DNA from: Opitutia bacterium UBA7397 | GTDB taxonomy: Bacteria; Verrucomicrobiota; Verrucomicrobiia; Opitutales; UBA953 | Assembly: GCA_002470605.1 (NCBI GenBank) | Contig: DKND01000118.1 | Coordinates: 602-9,608, forward strand | Reading direction: 5' to 3' | DNA length: 9,007 nucleotides | In this document: one piece after another, positions 6,453 to 9,007 of the stretch | Layout: every line of letters starts with the position of its first letter | How positions within the stretch are numbered: position 1 is the first letter of the stretch | The notes under the pieces: generated by a model | What the model was told of the DNA's origin: nothing | Database searches by the model: none | What the model saw: only the letters and a program-made list of their open reading frames with translations | Translations under genes and position numbers: made by a program

Positions 6453-7359
6453 ATTTTATTTCTGTCAGCTCGGACTGCGAGACCTTGAACAGGTCACCCT
6501 GCTCCGATCCGAGCAGGAGAGTCTTATCATCGAACCAGGCGCACCCTTCCACCTGCCAAGAAAAAAGCGGTGGAGATAAAGACGCCATCCAAGCCCGGCC
6601 CGAGAAAAAATCTTCCCCGTGGGCGGGCATTTCAAAAACCCAGAGCGTCCGGTAGGTCAGCACGGCCAGTCGATGACCATCCGACGAGAGGCTCGCATCG
6701 GTGACCATGCCATGGGCGTTGAATTGTGATATCTTCGTTAAGACGGCCTGCGAGCCCGTGGCCGGTAACTCCGCGCGCCAGAGTTCCGTCAGGGTGTCTC
6801 GCCGGTGCTTGGTCAGTAGGTAGATTTTCCCCTGAAAGATGAAGATAGCCTCGCAATCGTGCGTCAGCTCCGGATCCGGAAAGGCGGTCTGATCTGGCCA
6901 GCCGAAAACGTATTTCTTAAAGTCCGTAATCTCGGCCGTACCGACTTTGGGTTCTTGAAAAACATACAAGGCGAGTTCCTTGCGCCGGGACACATTGTTA
7001 CCCACGTCCGCCACGATCATCCGACCGGAAGCATCGCCAGTCAGGGCTTCCCAATCAACGTTGGTCGCTCCTTTTAAGTCCACCCCGGTCCATAAGCCAT
7101 GTTCCGTCTTCACAAACGTACCATCGGCATGGATGGCAGAAATCCGCGGCTTGGCCCCCGAATCGGAAAGCGTCCAAAATAAGCCGGGCTGGGAGGGGCT
7201 GGCCCAGAGCGCCGAGCATTCCGGGATGGTCGCTAAGCTGAACTTTGCGACTGACTTCAAGGCGATCGAAGGGGTCTCTTCAACGGTACGCTCAATCAAC
7301 GGTACCCCATGCGCCACGAGGTGGCTCAGGAAAAAAAGAATACCGTAGACCGTTCGCAT
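6451..7359 (-). CDS. Secreted, probably beta-propeller protein of unknown function
   Basis: A 302-residue protein with an N-terminal signal peptide (MRTVYGILFFLSHLVAHG). The open frame continues 54 codons upstream, but the ATG at 7357-7359 is chosen because it puts the signal peptide at the N-terminus and avoids overlap with ruvC. The mature protein has repeated strand-rich segments, each with a short motif: SALWASPSQPGLFWTLSDSG (49-68), NVDWEALTGDASGRMIVADV (100-119), HDCEAIFIFQGKIYLLTKH (167-185), DASLSSDGHRLAVLTYRTLW (221-240) and EGCAWFDDKTLLLGSEQGDL (271-290). Their spacing resembles the blades of a secreted propeller of the SdiA-regulated or esterase-like phytase type. This is a structural impression and the substrate is unknown. 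No catalytic signature was recognised. The stop codon lies inside the shared terminator. Confidence 0.8.
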   Translation of the reverse strand: MRTVYGILFFLSHLVAHGVPLIERTVEETPSIALKSVAKFSLATIPECSALWASPSQPGLFWTLSDSGAKPRISAIHADGTFVKTEHGLWTGVDLKGATNVDWEALTGDASGRMIVADVGNNVSRRKELALYVFQEPKVGTAEITDFKKYVFGWPDQTAFPDPELTHDCEAIFIFQGKIYLLTKHRRDTLTELWRAELPATGSQAVLTKISQFNAHGMVTDASLSSDGHRLAVLTYRTLWVFEMPAHGEDFFSGRAWMASLSPPLFSWQVEGCAWFDDKTLLLGSEQGDLFKVSQSELTEIK

Positions 7360-7386
7360 AAACCTATACTGCGACCTGCGGAGATG

Positions 7387-7406
7387 GCTGGCAACTCGAA
7401 GCCAGC
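7387..7406. repeat. Short inverted repeat between the divergent propeller and ruvC genes
   Basis: GCTGGC (7387-7392) and GCCAGC (7401-7406) flank 8 bases (AACTCGAA). There is no T tract, so it is not a terminator. It sits in the 91-base gap between two divergent starts and could be an operator or simply chance. On the minus strand, TTGCCA (7389-7394) overlaps the hairpin and lies 18 bases from AGTATA (7365-7370), a possible promoter for the propeller gene that would give a nearly leaderless transcript. Confidence 0.25.
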
Positions 7407-7450
7407 GACTTTGCTGTCGAACCTGACCATAAATTGGCCCAACCTTAGTC

Positions 7451-8053
7451 ATGGCCCGCCCTTCCGCACGCTCTCTCTGGACGGCGAAACTCCGCGACGG
7501 GGCAAAACTTACGCCGGCCAAGAAAACATCCGGAGCGCGGAAAATGCCTGCCCCAAAAATCGCTCAACCGCGCGGCATTCGGGCCATTATCCTCGGAATC
7601 GATCCTTCGCTTCGTGGCACGGGACTGGCGGTGATCGACAATCGGACCGAGCCTCCGAGGCTCTTAGCCAGCATCACGCTTAAGCTACCCCCGAAACTGA
7701 TTGCTTTCGAATGCTTAGGCCGAATCGCGGACGGCGTCGAAGCCATTGCCAAAAAATACGGCGCGACCCAGGCCAGCATCGAAGAAACCATCTATGTCCA
7801 AAATTTCCGGACAGCGCAGGCGATGGGCGCTTCCCGCGGGGCCGCACTCAGCGTACTCGCCCGCCTTGGTCTTAGCGTCGAAGAATATGCCCCGAAGCGG
7901 ATCAAAATGGCTGTCACGGGACACGGGAGCGCGACCAAAGAACAGGTGGGCCGGATGGTCAGATCCGTCTTAGGGCTCAATCATGACTTACCGCTCGACG
8001 AGTCGGATGCGGCAGCCGCGGCGCTCTGCCATGCCTATACCGGACGTCCGTAA
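7451..8053 (+). CDS. ruvC: Holliday-junction endonuclease RuvC
   Basis: RuvC is a dimeric, Mg-dependent RNase H-fold nuclease that cuts Holliday junctions symmetrically together with RuvAB. Numbering from the ATG at 7451 (200 residues), the four acidic catalytic residues are in place: Asp51 in LGIDPSLRGTGLAVI, Glu111 in SIEETIYVQN, and Asp183 and Asp186 in DESDAAAAALCHAY. RTAQAMGASRGAAL (120-133) and EYAPKRIKMAVTGHGSATKEQ (145-165) are also family-typical. The start is uncertain. An in-frame ATG at 7544 with GGAG eight bases upstream gives 169 residues, close to the usual length. The 7451 start adds a basic 31-residue extension (ARSLWTAKLRDG) with coding-like codons but no ribosome binding site. 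No ruvA or ruvB is adjacent. Confidence 0.93.
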   Translation: MARPSARSLWTAKLRDGAKLTPAKKTSGARKMPAPKIAQPRGIRAIILGIDPSLRGTGLAVIDNRTEPPRLLASITLKLPPKLIAFECLGRIADGVEAIAKKYGATQASIEETIYVQNFRTAQAMGASRGAALSVLARLGLSVEEYAPKRIKMAVTGHGSATKEQVGRMVRSVLGLNHDLPLDESDAAAAALCHAYTGRP

Positions 8054-8056
8054 GGT

Positions 8057-9007
8057 TTATTCTTCGCTCACGACAAACTCGTCTGCGCGGCCGCGGGCCT
8101 GGCTCCAGCGCGCCATGATCTCGTGCAGTGGAACGGGGCGAACCTTCTGCCGTAGGTTGTAATCGCCGGCTTCCAAGCACGCCTTCAATTGCGCCCAGAC
8201 GGCCGCATAGGAACGACTGAATCGAAGCGATCCGTCGCGCACGAGACTGGAGACATGGCAGCAGCCGCCTACTTCCGTCACGATGAAGCGACCGGCTTTG
8301 AGTTCCGCTTCGTTGGTCGTCCGCAAATCAAAACGGGCGAAATGCAACCCCGGGAAGCGCTTCGCGAAATCGCTGAGCGCGGCGGTTAATTCCGGAGTGA
8401 CCAGATCGGGACGATGCAGGCAGAGGGCCCCGTGACCATAACTGCCGGAAAGATTAAGCACCACGAATTCGCCGGCGGGCACAATCCGATTGAGATCACG
8501 CGCGTGACATTGCGTAAAGAGCTCTCCGCGCGACACCGCGATATCATCAAGCCAGATGAGCTCCTCCAAAGTCTGCTCGCCGTCACCCATCACGGTCACG
8601 TTCTTTTTCTGCACGATCGCCATGACCCGCCCATCATCGAGCCCGGGATTGCGCCGCCAGACGACCTCGAACTCGGACCCTGAAATCTTCTTCTGCAAAA
8701 CAATGTCCTCCTTGGAAGAACGGACGAAACGCTCCAACTGCTCGGCGTTCTTGAGGTAGCGCAGACCGGCACCATCCTCGGCGACTTCGGGCTTCAGGAC
8801 CAACGGGAAGCCATGACAGGCGGCAAAGGCCGTCGCTTCCTTGACGCGCTCTTCCTGCGAATCGTCGCTCGTCAGGGCCAGGCTAGGACAGCAGCGGGAG
8901 TCACGCTGGAAGGGTCGTAATAATAAAGATTTAGAATCTCCGATGAACCCGCCGATACGGCCGAAAGCAGGATTAGCCGAAGCAAAGGCGGTCAGCCGAC
9001 GGTAACG
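8057..9007 (-). CDS. ATP-grasp family ligase (C-terminal part, cut by the window edge)
   Basis: 316 residues are visible, with the start beyond the right edge. It resembles ATP-grasp proteins often labelled D-alanine-D-alanine-ligase-like: NPAFGRIGGFIGDSKS near the visible N-terminus, a nucleotide-binding lysine in PLVLKPE (Lys72), a glycine loop VAEDGAGLRYL, VLQKKISGSEFEVVW, and a GDGEQTLEELIW segment. The metal-site region follows: HFARFDLR (Asp227), then FIVTEVGGCCH (Glu245). Many members have E-x-N at the last site, whereas here Glu245 is followed by Val-Gly-Gly. Such enzymes join a carboxylate to an amine or similar nucleophile through an acyl phosphate; the substrate here is unknown. 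A TTG at 8801-8803 is inside the domain and is not the start. The gene converges on ruvC with 3 bases between the stops. Confidence 0.85.
   Translation of the reverse strand, partial: RYRRLTAFASANPAFGRIGGFIGDSKSLLLRPFQRDSRCCPSLALTSDDSQEERVKEATAFAACHGFPLVLKPEVAEDGAGLRYLKNAEQLERFVRSSKEDIVLQKKISGSEFEVVWRRNPGLDDGRVMAIVQKKNVTVMGDGEQTLEELIWLDDIAVSRGELFTQCHARDLNRIVPAGEFVVLNLSGSYGHGALCLHRPDLVTPELTAALSDFAKRFPGLHFARFDLRTTNEAELKAGRFIVTEVGGCCHVSSLVRDGSLRFSRSYAAVWAQLKACLEAGDYNLRQKVRPVPLHEIMARWSQARGRADEFVVSEE

Noticed and set aside
7360..7521. Upstream extension of the propeller gene by 54 codons
   Set aside because: It would put the signal peptide internally and overlap the start of ruvC. The extra residues look non-coding.
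8041..8050. Palindrome CGGACGTCCG at the end of ruvC as a terminator or operator
   Set aside because: It is a 10-base self-complementary site with no loop and no T tract, and lies inside the last codons of ruvC, so chance is enough.
1..9007. A linked system combining the pilus genes with the right-hand genes, for example by recent horizontal transfer
   Set aside because: There are no mobility genes, direct repeats or attachment sites, and pilM is broken exactly at the change. A chimeric join explains the data better.

Overview
The window reads as two unrelated stretches of bacterial DNA joined near position 2040. Positions 1 to about 2040 are the minus-strand type IV pilus alignment operon pilM-pilN-pilO-pilP, with ATGA overlaps between genes. 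Protein style and gene order look proteobacterial, probably betaproteobacterial. The operon is cut at both ends: pilP runs off the left edge, and pilM loses about its N-terminal 40% where homology stops at about 2040. From about 2041 to the right edge the gene content and protein style suggest a Verrucomicrobiota genome, probably Opitutae. This rests on the transketolase and RuvC sequence styles, the ATP-grasp protein and the secreted proteins of unknown function. Both lineage calls come from reading the proteins, not from a search.

Layout from left to right. pilP (partial), pilO, pilN and pilM (truncated) lie on the minus strand. The junction zone at 2036-2060 contains a 12-bp palindrome and is followed by a plus-strand terminator (2074-2100) that has no plus-strand gene in front of it. 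Next come two plus-strand genes for exported or membrane-anchored proteins of unknown function (2172-3179 and 3186-3914), probably one operon. They converge tail to tail on hisI (minus, 3918-4325). hisI diverges from a transketolase gene (plus, 4401-6395). A strong two-way terminator (6411-6452) separates the transketolase gene from a minus-strand gene for a secreted, probably beta-propeller protein (6451-7359). That gene diverges from ruvC (plus, 7451-8053). ruvC converges, 3 bp apart, on a minus-strand ATP-grasp ligase gene (8057 to the right edge) that is cut by the window end.

How the genes work together: PilM, N, O and P form the inner-membrane and periplasmic alignment complex of a type IV pilus. 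The right-hand genes are a mixed housekeeping neighbourhood (histidine synthesis, pentose phosphate pathway, Holliday-junction resolution) with no single pathway. No tRNA, rRNA, CRISPR array, insertion sequence or phage gene was seen, and no intergenic stretch exceeds 135 bases. I found no convincing new multi-gene system. The points most worth checking are the inter-genome junction, variant metal-site motifs in HisI and the ATP-grasp protein, and the unassigned exported proteins.
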